From contig JAATVS010000699.1 in assembly GCA_014523695.1 (NCBI GenBank), positions 1 through 10,574 of the forward strand: a DNA stretch of 10,574 bases, in the 5' to 3' direction. Made by a program: the position numbers and the translations under genes. The notes below the pieces were generated by a model. It saw nothing but the letters and a program-made list of their open reading frames with translations, made no database searches and was not told the origin of the DNA. Origin of the DNA: Nitrososphaerales archaeon TH5895. GTDB lineage: Archaea; Thermoproteota; Nitrososphaeria; Nitrososphaerales; Nitrososphaeraceae. Shown here piece by piece: positions 1 through 6,507 of this stretch; the stretch's first letter is position 1; each line of letters starts with the position of its first letter.

Positions 1-491
1 ACATTGTCATTCCATCTAACGAGATTGAGAAGAACTAAAGGGCTATAATTCGCTTCATCAGGCGTGCTGCTTGAAACAGGAAGCTGAAAACCAAAGGCCC
101 CTTGGCCTAGCATTCCATTCAAAAATTCGAAGCCTTGGCTAAGTTCCGTTTGAGGTATTTGTGACAGTATAGGGGCAAAATTTACTCGCCAACCCGTGTT
201 TTCAAGGATTGAATTGGCAGTTTCATTATTTGAAGCGTCCGTTGCAATGAAGTACGCTACTTTCCCGTCCACGTAACCTTTGGAAATTGGGAGTGCCACT
301 TCGTCATACGCATTAGTCTCGTTAGAATTAGGTGGATAATGACCATAGGAACTTGTGACTCGACCGTGCTCCTGCTGATCTATTCCTTGCGCAAACGTGT
401 AAGAATTAGGAAGAGCACATACTGTACAACTAACCAAGACAATCACCAGAAAGAATTCTCCATAAGAGGTTGATTTGAAATGATTTGACAA
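1..491 (-). CDS. Exported DUF7482-family protein (partial, C-terminus beyond window)
   Basis: The open frame runs on the minus strand from a TTG at 491 to the left edge (163 codons visible, no stop). Residues 1-35 form a signal peptide: a short N-region with NHFK, a hydrophobic core FFLVIVLVSCTVCA and a likely cut after TFA. The mature part starts with a Gln/Asn-rich stretch, then from about residue 71 shows the pattern GYVDGKVAYFIATDAS, then NFAPILSQIPQ, and GAFGFQ..VSSSTPDEANYSPL. I recognise this pattern from the DUF7482 domain common in exported thaumarchaeal proteins. Its biochemical role is unknown to me. The TTG start is chosen because there is no ATG in frame and a TATA box at 516-527 puts the transcript start near 496, giving an almost leaderless mRNA. 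A second TTG at 509 is possible but lies upstream of that transcript start. Family call good; start moderate. Confidence 0.8.
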   Translation of the reverse strand, partial: MSNHFKSTSYGEFFLVIVLVSCTVCALPNSYTFAQGIDQQEHGRVTSSYGHYPPNSNETNAYDEVALPISKGYVDGKVAYFIATDASNNETANSILENTGWRVNFAPILSQIPQTELSQGFEFLNGMLGQGAFGFQLPVSSSTPDEANYSPLVLLNLVRWNDN

Positions 492-502
492 TACCGAAAA
501 AA

Positions 503-697
503 CTAACAAAATGCTATGATATAAATCTCCTGACCTCCCATTAATCCGTAAGCAAGGTTACCAGAGAAAAAATAAAAGATTTGATAATAACTGGTCTGCC
601 TCTTCAGGCCTTGGGCTCTATAAATTGCCTGTTGGACCATTGTGAATCTATTATAGTCGATTTTAAGTTGGTTAGGACTCTGTTGAATTGTCCGCAC
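503..697 (-). CDS. Doubtful small hypothetical ORF (64 aa)
   Basis: GTG-initiated frame ending at 503, just before the DUF7482 start and overlapping its promoter. The open frame extends about 10 codons upstream of the GTG without a start. The product is Gln/Tyr-rich (QQAIYRAQGLKRQ, then SYYQIFYFFSGNLAYG), with a weakly hydrophobic end and no motif I recognise. No ribosome binding site or clear TATA box lies at a suitable distance. It is not a shadow of another gene, but could be chance or the tail of a decayed gene. Confidence 0.22.
   Translation of the reverse strand: MRTIQQSPNQLKIDYNRFTMVQQAIYRAQGLKRQTSYYQIFYFFSGNLAYGLMGGQEIYIIAFC
516..527 (-). promoter_or_regulatory. TATA box for the DUF7482 gene
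   Basis: On the minus strand this reads GATTTATATCAT, close to the archaeal TATA consensus. Its centre is about 26 bp from position 496, so transcription would begin about 5 nt before the TTG at 491. Promoter call is from spacing and sequence only. Confidence 0.55.
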
Positions 698-1228
698 AAA
701 TTCGCGAGTTTTTGTCTTTGATTCCTCACTTCAAGACCGTCTTCATAATTTTACATAGGAATCCGTCGAAGCTGGCTTGAAGTCAACAACAAACAAACAA
801 TACTCGCTCAATCGATCTAGAATCATCCCTTTTCTACTCTATCGTCAACCAAAGTTAAAATGCTGTTCTCGGTCTAGCCAAGACGCATTGAAACCGACCA
901 TGATAGACCTTTCTGGAATGTACTTCGTACCGTGAAAAAACGGGATATATCCACCTTAAATCGGGGCAACGAATTCGGCTTCATACTACTTCAACAAGAA
1001 GATTATGCTCAACATCATTTCCAATATCCCAAGTTCGAAGGATGCCATTTTTTTCGTATTGCAAATTTGAGAAACCTGTCGCCTAAATAGAATGTGTGAA
1101 AGTTAGTTCTCAACAGTTCATCGCCTAACGACATTGATGTTCAATTCAAACGCAAGGCGTCCAAGCGATCACGGATAACTAAATGGAAACAGAGAGTCAA
1201 TTGTATCCAAATACAAATACCCGCCCCC
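698..1228. other. Gene-poor intergenic stretch
   Basis: About 530 bp between the doubtful small ORF and the alpha/beta hydrolase end. Frames on both strands are broken every 20-40 codons. Two minus-strand pieces look faintly protein-like (a 35-codon frame at about 860-960 and a 27-codon frame beginning with ATG near 830), but neither has a recognisable family or a promoter. A TCGCGA palindrome lies at 702-707. No RNA gene was recognised. Confidence 0.5.
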
Positions 1229-2038
1229 TCAATTACCCCGAATAAATCTTTGGATGATCTCATTGACCAAACCTGGCTGCTCAGCATGAGACCTATGGCC
1301 ACAATTTTCTAATATGTTTACCCTACAATTTTTCATTTCGATAAAGGGAAATACGAACCTAACAGGGATCACAAGGTCATCTTTTCCCCAAATAACGAGG
1401 GTGGGTGATTTTATCCGGTTGACGTTGATTCTTCTAGCAGTAGTACTATGCCTGAGGGATGAATCAAATGCTTCCTTAGCTCCCGGCATCGATATTCTTT
1501 CGTGGACTAGAGAAGCAAGTTTGCTGCGCACAAGCGACGTAGTGGTCTCAGACAACGCTTTTTTTATTTCTGCTTTTGATGTAGCGCCAAGGATACCGGT
1601 ATATTTTTGAAGACCATGAGAATTTAGAAACGATTTGGGAGTAAAACCCGCAGGACTTATCAGTACCAGCTTGTCCACCACGTTTGGGTTTACTACTGCA
1701 ATATTAGCGGCGATTTGGCCCCCAAGTGAAGAACCTATAATATTAATAGGAAGCTCAATGTTTAGTCTGCGAACTGCTTGCATAACAAACGATGAAAAAA
1801 ATCCTATTGTATAGTTTTTGCGTGGTTTGTCACTAAGTCCAAATCCCGGAAGATCAAAGACAACCGTTCTGTACTTTTTGGACAGCTGACCCGTATTGCT
1901 ATCCCAACTTTCGATCGAGCCTCCTAAGCCGTGAATAAATATTAGAGTCTTTGCACCCGCAGTGGCGCTGTCCTGGTAGCGTATTCTCAAAGTGTCAATG
2001 ACGGCGTACTTTGTTTTTAGCCTTCCTACTCCTCTCAC
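1229..2038 (-). CDS. Alpha/beta-fold hydrolase (esterase/lyase-like, MhpC type)
   Basis: 269-aa cytosolic protein, the normal length for a single-domain alpha/beta hydrolase. The oxyanion-hole motif HGLGG is at residues 36-40, the strand-turn FDLPGFGLSD at 61-70, the nucleophile elbow GSSLG at 102-106 with catalytic Ser104, the acid in WGKDDLVIP (Asp221), and the catalytic His248 in CGHRSHAEQP. All three catalytic residues are therefore present and the enzyme should be active. A cap segment of about 70 residues (131-205) separates Ser and Asp. The substrate cannot be read from sequence; esters, lactones, C-C bonds of dienones and epoxides are all family substrates. The GTG at 2038 is favoured by a TATA-like box at 2063-2075, which predicts a nearly leaderless transcript. 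It is divergent from the rhomboid gene and has no operon partner. Confidence 0.92.
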   Translation of the reverse strand: MRGVGRLKTKYAVIDTLRIRYQDSATAGAKTLIFIHGLGGSIESWDSNTGQLSKKYRTVVFDLPGFGLSDKPRKNYTIGFFSSFVMQAVRRLNIELPINIIGSSLGGQIAANIAVVNPNVVDKLVLISPAGFTPKSFLNSHGLQKYTGILGATSKAEIKKALSETTTSLVRSKLASLVHERISMPGAKEAFDSSLRHSTTARRINVNRIKSPTLVIWGKDDLVIPVRFVFPFIEMKNCRVNILENCGHRSHAEQPGLVNEIIQRFIRGN

Positions 2039-2062
2039 AGTAATTCTATGATTGGAATTGGT

Positions 2063-2075
2063 AAATTAATATCTT
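2063..2075 (-). promoter_or_regulatory. TATA-like box for the alpha/beta hydrolase
   Basis: The minus strand reads AAGATATTAATTT, centred about 31 bp before the GTG at 2038. The expected transcript start is about 2043, so the leader would be about 5 nt. This supports the GTG start. Confidence 0.45.
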
Positions 2076-2221
2076 AAAAAGAATACGTCCCCAAAGGCCA
2101 GCTAAAAGTATGACCAAATTTTTGATGCCTTTCTCCTTCCAGAGCAGCTTCTCCACTTAGCTAATAAATGTTTTGAATCTCTAATTCCCGAGCATTCCTA
2201 TGATAATTAGAATTTCTGTTG

Positions 2222-2297
2222 TTTGCATTGCTGTATCCAGTTCTACAATAGGCTGCTCTAGTCTATTTTTGCTCTAAGCAAAAATAGATAATGCAAA
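2222..2297. repeat. Nested inverted repeats (12-bp hairpin inside 8-bp outer arms)
   Basis: The inner arms 2262-2273 and 2277-2288 are perfect 12-bp complements (TCTATTTTTGCT / AGCAAAAATAGA) around a 3-nt loop. The outer arms 2222-2229 (TTTGCATT) and 2290-2297 (AATGCAAA) are perfect 8-bp complements. The 32 nt between the left outer and left inner arms are unpaired in this model. The structure lies about 210 bp upstream of the rhomboid start and 220 bp upstream of the hydrolase start. Confidence 0.7.
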
Positions 2298-2370
2298 GTG
2301 GACTATCTTTGCAGTGATACTGATCAGATCACCAACACCTGCGGTATGGTAGTTACTCAAGCAAGCGTAG

Positions 2371-2388
2371 GGCAATAAATGAATTGCC
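2371..2388. repeat. Short inverted repeat GGCAAT/ATTGCC
   Basis: Perfect 6-bp arms at 2371-2376 and 2383-2388 around a 6-nt loop, about 70 bp upstream of the rhomboid TATA box. A possible regulator half-site pair; could be chance. Confidence 0.35.
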
Positions 2389-2455
2389 GCACAATAAAAT
2401 GACAGCTAGTAAGAACGTTGTTAAAAACCGCATAAACGTCAAGGAACTCGTAATA

Positions 2456-2465
2456 ACTATATATG
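2456..2465 (+). promoter_or_regulatory. TATA box for the rhomboid gene
   Basis: ACTATATATG, a close match to the archaeal TATA box. It predicts a transcript start near 2485 and a leader of about 20 nt, which contains no Shine-Dalgarno sequence. Confidence 0.6.
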
Positions 2466-2505
2466 TGGTGAAACGATTTTCAAGTCCTGTATCCACATTC
2501 CTCCA

Positions 2506-3186
2506 ATGGTGAACATTCGAAATCTTCCGGTAGCTACTGTTTCATTAATTGCCTTAAATCTCCTAGTTTTTGCATTTGGTTTTCTCACTGATAGCAATAC
2601 CTGGATAATTACAAACTTCGGGTTTGTTCCAGACTCTATATTTAATACGGACAGCGTGAATAGTGCTCACCAATCCTACACATTTCAAACAGATCCGAGA
2701 AGTCTAGAAAATAGTGCAACTTCTACTCTAATACGGTTAATGTCCTCCATGTTTATCCATGCGAGTATTACTCATATTGTCTTCAACCTTGCTGCCCTAG
2801 CATTTATCGGGGGCTACTCAGAAAGGTCAATTGGAACGGTTAGATACGTTATAATCTATTTTCTATCTGGCATATGTGCAGCTTTATTCCATGGAGTATT
2901 AGCCTCATATATTTTGGGCAGCGGTCAGATTTTGTTGATAGGGGCATCAGGAGCTATTTCTGGAGTATTAGGAATTGCTGCTGCTATCGGAAACCGAAGA
3001 GCGTACTACTGGTTAATATTTCAGATAATTTTTGCGTTCGTAGGATCCGTAACTTCGATTCCAATAGCCTTCACTGCTCATATTGGAGGGTTTTTGGCCG
3101 GCGCAATACTAACCAAATTCATGGTGAAAGGACAATTGCATCGGAGAAGCGAACCAAATAGAATGGATGAAGGAGGAGGGTATTAG
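2506..3186 (+). CDS. Rhomboid-family intramembrane serine protease
   Basis: 226-aa membrane protein with the six-helix rhomboid core: helices at about residues 10-28, 77-102, 113-134, 143-162, 167-182 and 186-206. The signature HxxxxHxxxN is at His85, His90 and Asn94 in the second helix. The nucleophile motif GASG has Ser148 in the fourth helix, and AHIGG has the partner His192 in the sixth. All catalytic-dyad and oxyanion residues are present, so it should cleave membrane-spanning substrates within the bilayer. The first loop (29-74) is long and polar, and the cytosolic tail after residue 206 is basic then Gly-rich (HRRSEPNR, DEGGGY). ATG start at 2506; there is no Shine-Dalgarno sequence. 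It is a single gene with its own TATA box. Substrates are unknown; the exported, single-anchor protein at 4966-6354 is a conceivable but untested one. Confidence 0.95.
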   Translation: MVNIRNLPVATVSLIALNLLVFAFGFLTDSNTWIITNFGFVPDSIFNTDSVNSAHQSYTFQTDPRSLENSATSTLIRLMSSMFIHASITHIVFNLAALAFIGGYSERSIGTVRYVIIYFLSGICAALFHGVLASYILGSGQILLIGASGAISGVLGIAAAIGNRRAYYWLIFQIIFAFVGSVTSIPIAFTAHIGGFLAGAILTKFMVKGQLHRRSEPNRMDEGGGY

Positions 3187-3419
3187 GATATCTCAATTCT
3201 TAATAGATGTGAACCCTTTATGCTATCTAAAGCCAGATTCCTCAAAATTCAGAATCTCGAATATGAGATTTTTACGTTCTGTTTCTCAGCATGTTACGGG
3301 ATTCATTGACCTAATGTTGCTTAGGACCGGCAATAAGAATTATTCCGATCGCTTGGGACACAATGCAATCAATCTGAAGGATCGCATTGTTAATAGAGGG
3401 AATTAATCATTTTAGAATC

Positions 3420-3632
3420 CTATTCTTTTTCCTTGAACCATATCATATCTCCCATTAGCCATATCATATCTATCCTAAGAAGCTTCAAATACATTTCTTC
3501 ATGTTTCGGACAATAATTAGTCCTACCTGCAATTAACTCGTAAGAAACAGATGATAACTCTTCAAAATGTCTTTTTGCCTCCATCTGTAAATAGTCCTCC
3601 CAGAATTTTCCAAGCCTACCCTCTGGCTTCAT
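3420..3632 (-). CDS. Small hypothetical protein (70 aa)
   Basis: ATG-initiated frame directly preceded by an in-frame TGA, so the ATG at 3632 is its only ATG-type start at the 5' end. The product is charged and helix-prone (GKFWEDYLQMEAKRHFEEL, then YLKLLRIDMIW), with one Cys-Pro-Lys-His element (CPKHEE) and a repeated Trp-Leu-Met/Met-Ile-Trp end. The repeated end matches a short DNA direct repeat (CCATATCATATCT) near 3437-3471. I recognise no family. Amino-acid use looks like a real soluble protein rather than a chance frame. No strong ribosome site is visible. It is convergent with the rhomboid gene and stands alone. Confidence 0.45.
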   Translation of the reverse strand: MKPEGRLGKFWEDYLQMEAKRHFEELSSVSYELIAGRTNYCPKHEEMYLKLLRIDMIWLMGDMIWFKEKE

Positions 3633-3931
3633 TCATGCGCAATAACATACACACTCAACCTAATTATGGATATCTGTATCACGCCTGCTTTTAGAATACC
3701 ATGAATATTTGACACACTTCTAAAAGTCGTATACTGTCATGAATGCATTTGGCGCTCGTGTTTCTAGTTGACTAGATACCGAATGGTCCCCTAGAAGGTG
3801 GAGCATGAAAGCTGTCCATATTAGTTTATGCCGGTATTAGTTATTACTTTACCTCCGCGTTGTGTTGGTAGCAATATTTACAAGTACAATTACTTAATTG
3901 CCTACATTTTACATTCTCACTCTAGATATTC
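3633..3931. other. Intergenic stretch with one inverted repeat
   Basis: About 300 bp between the 70-aa ORF and the Asp-box protein, both on the minus strand. No frame of useful length was seen. It holds the 9-bp inverted repeat at 3688-3726 and is otherwise AT-rich without a clear terminator. Confidence 0.45.
3688..3726. repeat. 9-bp perfect inverted repeat CTTTTAGAA/TTCTAAAAG
   Basis: Arms at 3688-3696 and 3718-3726 are exact reverse complements with a 21-nt spacer, giving about 30 bp between arm centres (close to three helical turns). It lies 50-90 bp upstream of the 70-aa ORF start at 3632, where a regulator could act on that gene. Confidence 0.5.
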
Positions 3932-4537
3932 TTATCTGGTATTGAGTCTAATCGGACTAGTAAACGTGCTCCCATCGTCACGGCTCAAGACTAGGTAAGG
4001 GGCCTGATTGCCAGTTTTATTATCCCAAAAAGTGACGAATATGCTATTTATCCCCTCATTGTTTTCGTGGATATCTATCTCAGGTCCTGTGGAAGTTCCA
4101 TTAGGAGAGTTGCTTAAATTAAGTGGGATGCCGAACGTTTCTCCAGCATCCGAGCTCCTTACAAAGAAGATTTCCCAATTAGGAAGCATAGAGTCAGATA
4201 TATTGGGTATGATGTCAGTGCCGGCCCCTGCCGTCAAAAATGGTTTTGTTTTATTGTCCGGCCAAACTATGAATACGTTATCACCAGAGATCTTAACTGG
4301 TGCTAAAAGAACTGGCTGAACTAATAAATTGCTAGTGTTTACCCTTTCTGCAGAAACAGAAGCGTCCTGGCGATGTGAATCAATTGTTGAATTCTGGTTG
4401 GTCGAGTTGTCGACAGTTATAGCGACTGTTGTAGCTTGTAATCCTGTAATAACCACGAGAATTGAAAGTAACGCACCAAGAAAAACGGACATTAGAAATA
4501 CATGACTTTGCATCGTTGTATTAGTTGGGCCTTCCAT
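3932..4537 (-). CDS. Short exported Asp-box (sialidase-like beta-propeller) protein
   Basis: 201-aa protein with an N-terminal membrane/signal segment at residues 13-33 (VFLMSVFLGALLSILVVITG) and a polar, Thr/Asn/Ser-rich outer part. Two Asp-box motifs of the BNR type are visible: SSDAGETF at 128-135 and SRDDGSTF at 185-192, each following a strand of the form IFFVR or YLVLS. The text between them (NLSNSPNGTS, then an FVTFWDN strand) fits the blades of sialidase-fold proteins common in this archaeal group. Known relatives usually have many more repeats. This one stops after two, so it is either a mini-form or a truncated gene, and it lacks a full set of sialidase catalytic residues. Nine N-X-S/T sequons suggest glycosylation outside the cell. 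Start ATG at 4537 is set by a strong GAGGAGA site. Confidence 0.75.
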   Translation of the reverse strand: MEGPTNTTMQSHVFLMSVFLGALLSILVVITGLQATTVAITVDNSTNQNSTIDSHRQDASVSAERVNTSNLLVQPVLLAPVKISGDNVFIVWPDNKTKPFLTAGAGTDIIPNISDSMLPNWEIFFVRSSDAGETFGIPLNLSNSPNGTSTGPEIDIHENNEGINSIFVTFWDNKTGNQAPYLVLSRDDGSTFTSPIRLNTR

Positions 4538-4541
4538 GCAT

Positions 4542-4548
4542 TCTCCTC
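4542..4548 (-). promoter_or_regulatory. Strong Shine-Dalgarno site GAGGAGA for the Asp-box gene
   Basis: On the minus strand GAGGAGA lies 4 nt before the ATG at 4537. An earlier overlapping ATG (4541-4539) reads into a stop after six codons, so the ATG at 4537 is the true start. AT-rich TATA-like boxes lie further upstream at about 4582-4609. Confidence 0.6.
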
Positions 4549-4693
4549 TTTTTTCTTTTCTTTTAAATTTGTTTTCTGTCTAGATATTAAACTCTTTTGA
4601 TATTAATAAAAAATACCAAATCTTCCAATTAAGACATTTCTCTAGTGTTTAGGCTGTAAATGGCGATTGTAACCGACCCAATTCAGCCGACAT

Positions 4694-4853
4694 CTAATCC
4701 CAATAATGAATCAAGTTACTTACTGACAAAAAAAAGCCGACAACATCACCGCTCTCGCGTACCCCGACTTTCTTGAGTTCTTTATGATGCAATAATAGAG
4801 ACATACTGTTCCCTGTTCCCACAAGGCCCTACAACAAATGTTCTTCTTAGCAT
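4694..4853 (-). pseudogene. Possible frameshifted AbrB/SpoVT-like DNA-binding domain remnant
   Basis: From ATG at 4853 one minus frame gives a 23-residue peptide with VVGPCGNREQYVSII and then stops at 4782. The adjacent frame picks up at once with HKELKKVGVRESGDVVGFF and stops at 4694. Joined by a single frameshift near 4785, the two pieces follow the swapped-hairpin AbrB pattern: V-G-x-x-G-N ... V-S-I ... K-E-L-x-K-x-G-V-x-E-x-D-x-V. Known domains of this kind are DNA-binding regulators or antitoxins of about 45-50 residues. No promoter or ribosome site is evident. The match is by eye on a very short stretch and may be coincidence. Confidence 0.28.
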
Positions 4854-4882
4854 AAAGCTAAATCCAAATCACATAGTTTCAA

Positions 4883-4934
4883 GTCGCGATTATTAGAATA
4901 TCATAACTGATAATACTACTTATTATATCGCGAC
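4883..4934. repeat. Paired TCGCGA palindromes (inverted 8-mers GTCGCGAT/ATCGCGAC)
   Basis: GTCGCGAT at 4883-4890 is the exact reverse complement of ATCGCGAC at 4927-4934; each contains the self-palindrome TCGCGA. The palindrome centres are 44 bp apart. The right copy directly abuts the TATA-like box of the downstream gene, the place expected for a repressor operator. CG-rich hexamers are rare in this AT-rich spacer, which makes two copies notable. Confidence 0.5.
4920..4928 (+). promoter_or_regulatory. TATA-like box for the 462-codon exported protein gene
   Basis: TTATTATAT, predicting a transcript start near 4950. The short leader would contain the purine-rich AGGAAGAGAG at 4953-4962, the likely ribosome site. 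Confidence 0.45.
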
Positions 4935-4965
4935 GAAAGAATCCATCAAAGTAGGAAGAGAGTAA

Positions 4966-6354
4966 TTGCGAATGGGACGATATTATGGCCCAAAAATGGT
5001 CCGAGTCATGTTATTGCCACTGCTAGGCATCCTGATAAGCTGCTACATACAGAGTGATTATGAGGTTATGAATAACCTCCTCTACGCTCAAGAAGGTTCC
5101 AGTATTGCCTCGGCACCTCCTTTTTTAACTCCTTCATCGGCTGAGATGTCTCCCTCTCCTGAGATGCCTCTGTTTTCCCGGCAAGAAGTAAACACTGGCG
5201 ACCGAGATGGAATCCAAGTTTCTAAGATTGGTTCCAACCTCACATCACTTGATGAATATATTCAGGGGAGTGCTGACTATGCCGCTTTTTATGACAACTC
5301 CACCGACATTCAGAAAGTAACGTACTCTAACGCCAAAGGAAAAATTCTTAATGCGACCCTTTGGCTCGGAGGAAAGGTGATGTCAAATCCATCGATATTA
5401 GGGGCCAAGGCTATAGTTTATGGGGTATTGGTGGATTCAGATAATAACAGAAATACAGGAAAATATGGTGTTGACTTCCAACGAGAAATTCAATGGAATT
5501 CAACGGTTGGAAACTGGAGTAGCCTTCTCGTGGAATATTCATCACCACAGCATTCTCGCACATTAGCGTTGCAAGGTAATTTTACTGGATTTTTTGACGA
5601 GAACCAAACTCACGTTTTGATTCCACTGGAGCTAGATTCAATTACATCACCTGCTCGGTTTAAGGTTTTATATTATGCTCTTGTGATTTACGGAGACCGA
5701 CACAACCCAATCTACGAGGATGTTGATGACTATGATTATAGATCGACTTCGCCTCTTACCAATAAAACAGCTGACGATGGCATATCCAAGATAGTGGTAG
5801 ATCTGAGCAGTTGGATTGACATCCCTCCTCCCACGTATTCATTTTTGACCACACCATCTCCAATAGAAATTGTGCGTGGCGAAGAGATAGAGGTGGGGTT
5901 ACAACTTGAGTCCAGTTCTGGCAGTCTCCCTAATTCTATTTCTTTTTTACCGGAAGAAGAAACTTCACATGTTGAAATTCAAGAAATTCCCCCTGAAACT
6001 GATAACACGACTTCTTCTGTTAACCAACCTGCTTCATTTAGATTAAGAGCTCCAGAGGGAGCAAATCTGGGGCTTCACACTGTCCCAGTGTTAGTAAACA
6101 TATCGACTGGGACCTTATTTCCTTCAGAATTCATCAACCTACCGGGGATGAATCTTTCTGTTCCTACTGAGAATTTCGTTACCAGATTTGTTAATCTGAC
6201 TTTTTCGGTATTAGAGCCTCCTTCAACCCCTGAAATGATAAAGGATTTCTGGAGCTCCTATGGTCTTTTGGTATCCCTAATAGCGGCAGGATTTGTAGGA
6301 GGATTTTCTACCTACATCTTTGATTATGTTAGGAGCAGGAAGAAGAATGGTTAG
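4966..6354 (+). CDS. Exported, C-terminally membrane-anchored protein of unknown function
   Basis: 462 residues from a TTG at 4966; an ATG two codons later (4972) is an equally good start, since the purine-rich leader (4953-4962) suits either. A signal peptide covers residues 1-41 (hydrophobic core VMLLPLLGILISCYI, likely cut after LYA). A Pro/Ser/Ala-rich linker follows to about 75, then a large beta-rich domain (about 95-285). This contains NAKGKILNATLWLGG and a DSDNNRNTG loop at 157-165 that resembles acidic calcium-binding loops. A second beta-rich part runs from 290 to 417. A single membrane helix (433-453) and a basic cytosolic tail RSRKKNG close the protein, so it is type I. Twelve N-X-S/T sequons lie in the outer part, suggesting heavy N-glycosylation. 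I do not recognise a named family. A cell-surface or S-layer-associated role is inference from architecture only. Confidence 0.85.
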   Translation: MRMGRYYGPKMVRVMLLPLLGILISCYIQSDYEVMNNLLYAQEGSSIASAPPFLTPSSAEMSPSPEMPLFSRQEVNTGDRDGIQVSKIGSNLTSLDEYIQGSADYAAFYDNSTDIQKVTYSNAKGKILNATLWLGGKVMSNPSILGAKAIVYGVLVDSDNNRNTGKYGVDFQREIQWNSTVGNWSSLLVEYSSPQHSRTLALQGNFTGFFDENQTHVLIPLELDSITSPARFKVLYYALVIYGDRHNPIYEDVDDYDYRSTSPLTNKTADDGISKIVVDLSSWIDIPPPTYSFLTTPSPIEIVRGEEIEVGLQLESSSGSLPNSISFLPEEETSHVEIQEIPPETDNTTSSVNQPASFRLRAPEGANLGLHTVPVLVNISTGTLFPSEFINLPGMNLSVPTENFVTRFVNLTFSVLEPPSTPEMIKDFWSSYGLLVSLIAAGFVGGFSTYIFDYVRSRKKNG

Positions 6355-6465
6355 ACTAATGATACGCCGAGTCTTGGACTACACAGACGCTGATTTCGTT
6401 TCATGCAGATTGATAGAACATCAAAACCAATCTTGAAATTCAAATGGGCTGCTACATCTTAACCT

Positions 6466-6475
6466 TCATATATCT
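6466..6475 (+). promoter_or_regulatory. TATA box for the zinc protein gene
   Basis: TCATATATCT, centred near 6470, predicts a transcript start near 6496. This is downstream of the first ATG (6484) and about 12 nt upstream of the ATG at 6508, so it selects the second ATG as the real start. Confidence 0.55.
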
Positions 6476-6507
6476 AGTTATTAATGAATGGTACAATCTG
6501 GATAGAT

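Larger units (their letters stand above)
2039..2505. other. Intergenic region between divergent hydrolase and rhomboid genes
   Basis: 467 bp without a convincing gene. It holds the two divergent promoters at its ends and three inverted repeats in the middle (2222-2297 nested pair, 2371-2388). The longest short frames are 16-22 codons and carry no family signal. The middle could encode a small structured RNA or protein-binding sites; nothing in the sequence decides this. Confidence 0.5.
4538..4965. other. Divergent intergenic region with possible decayed regulator gene and operators
   Basis: 428 bp between the Asp-box gene (minus) and the 462-codon exported protein (plus). It contains both promoters, a possible frameshifted AbrB-like remnant (4694-4853) and two TCGCGA palindromes (4883-4934). 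Near 4686 and 4736 there are two short AGCCGACA direct repeats. No RNA gene was recognised. Confidence 0.5.

Noticed and set aside
1029..1045. TTCGAAG element resembling a tRNA T-loop
   Set aside because: No acceptor stem, D-arm or anticodon stem could be drawn around it.
503..1228. Idea of a decayed transposase on the minus strand
   Set aside because: Only short protein-like peptides in changing frames; no DDE or HUH motif, no terminal inverted repeats and no target duplication.
1314..1610. 98-codon plus-strand frame
   Set aside because: It lies opposite the alpha/beta hydrolase, whose catalytic triad is intact; it is an antisense shadow.
2874..3161. 95-codon plus frame inside the rhomboid gene
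   Set aside because: Out-of-frame shadow of a gene with all rhomboid active-site motifs.
3167..3406. 79-codon plus frame overlapping the end of the rhomboid gene
   Set aside because: No ribosome site of its own, no recognisable family, and the overlap uses the rhomboid tail codons; it may be chance, though translational coupling cannot be excluded.
4008..4319. 103-codon plus frame
   Set aside because: Antisense to the Asp-box protein, which has a signal segment, a Shine-Dalgarno site and two repeats.
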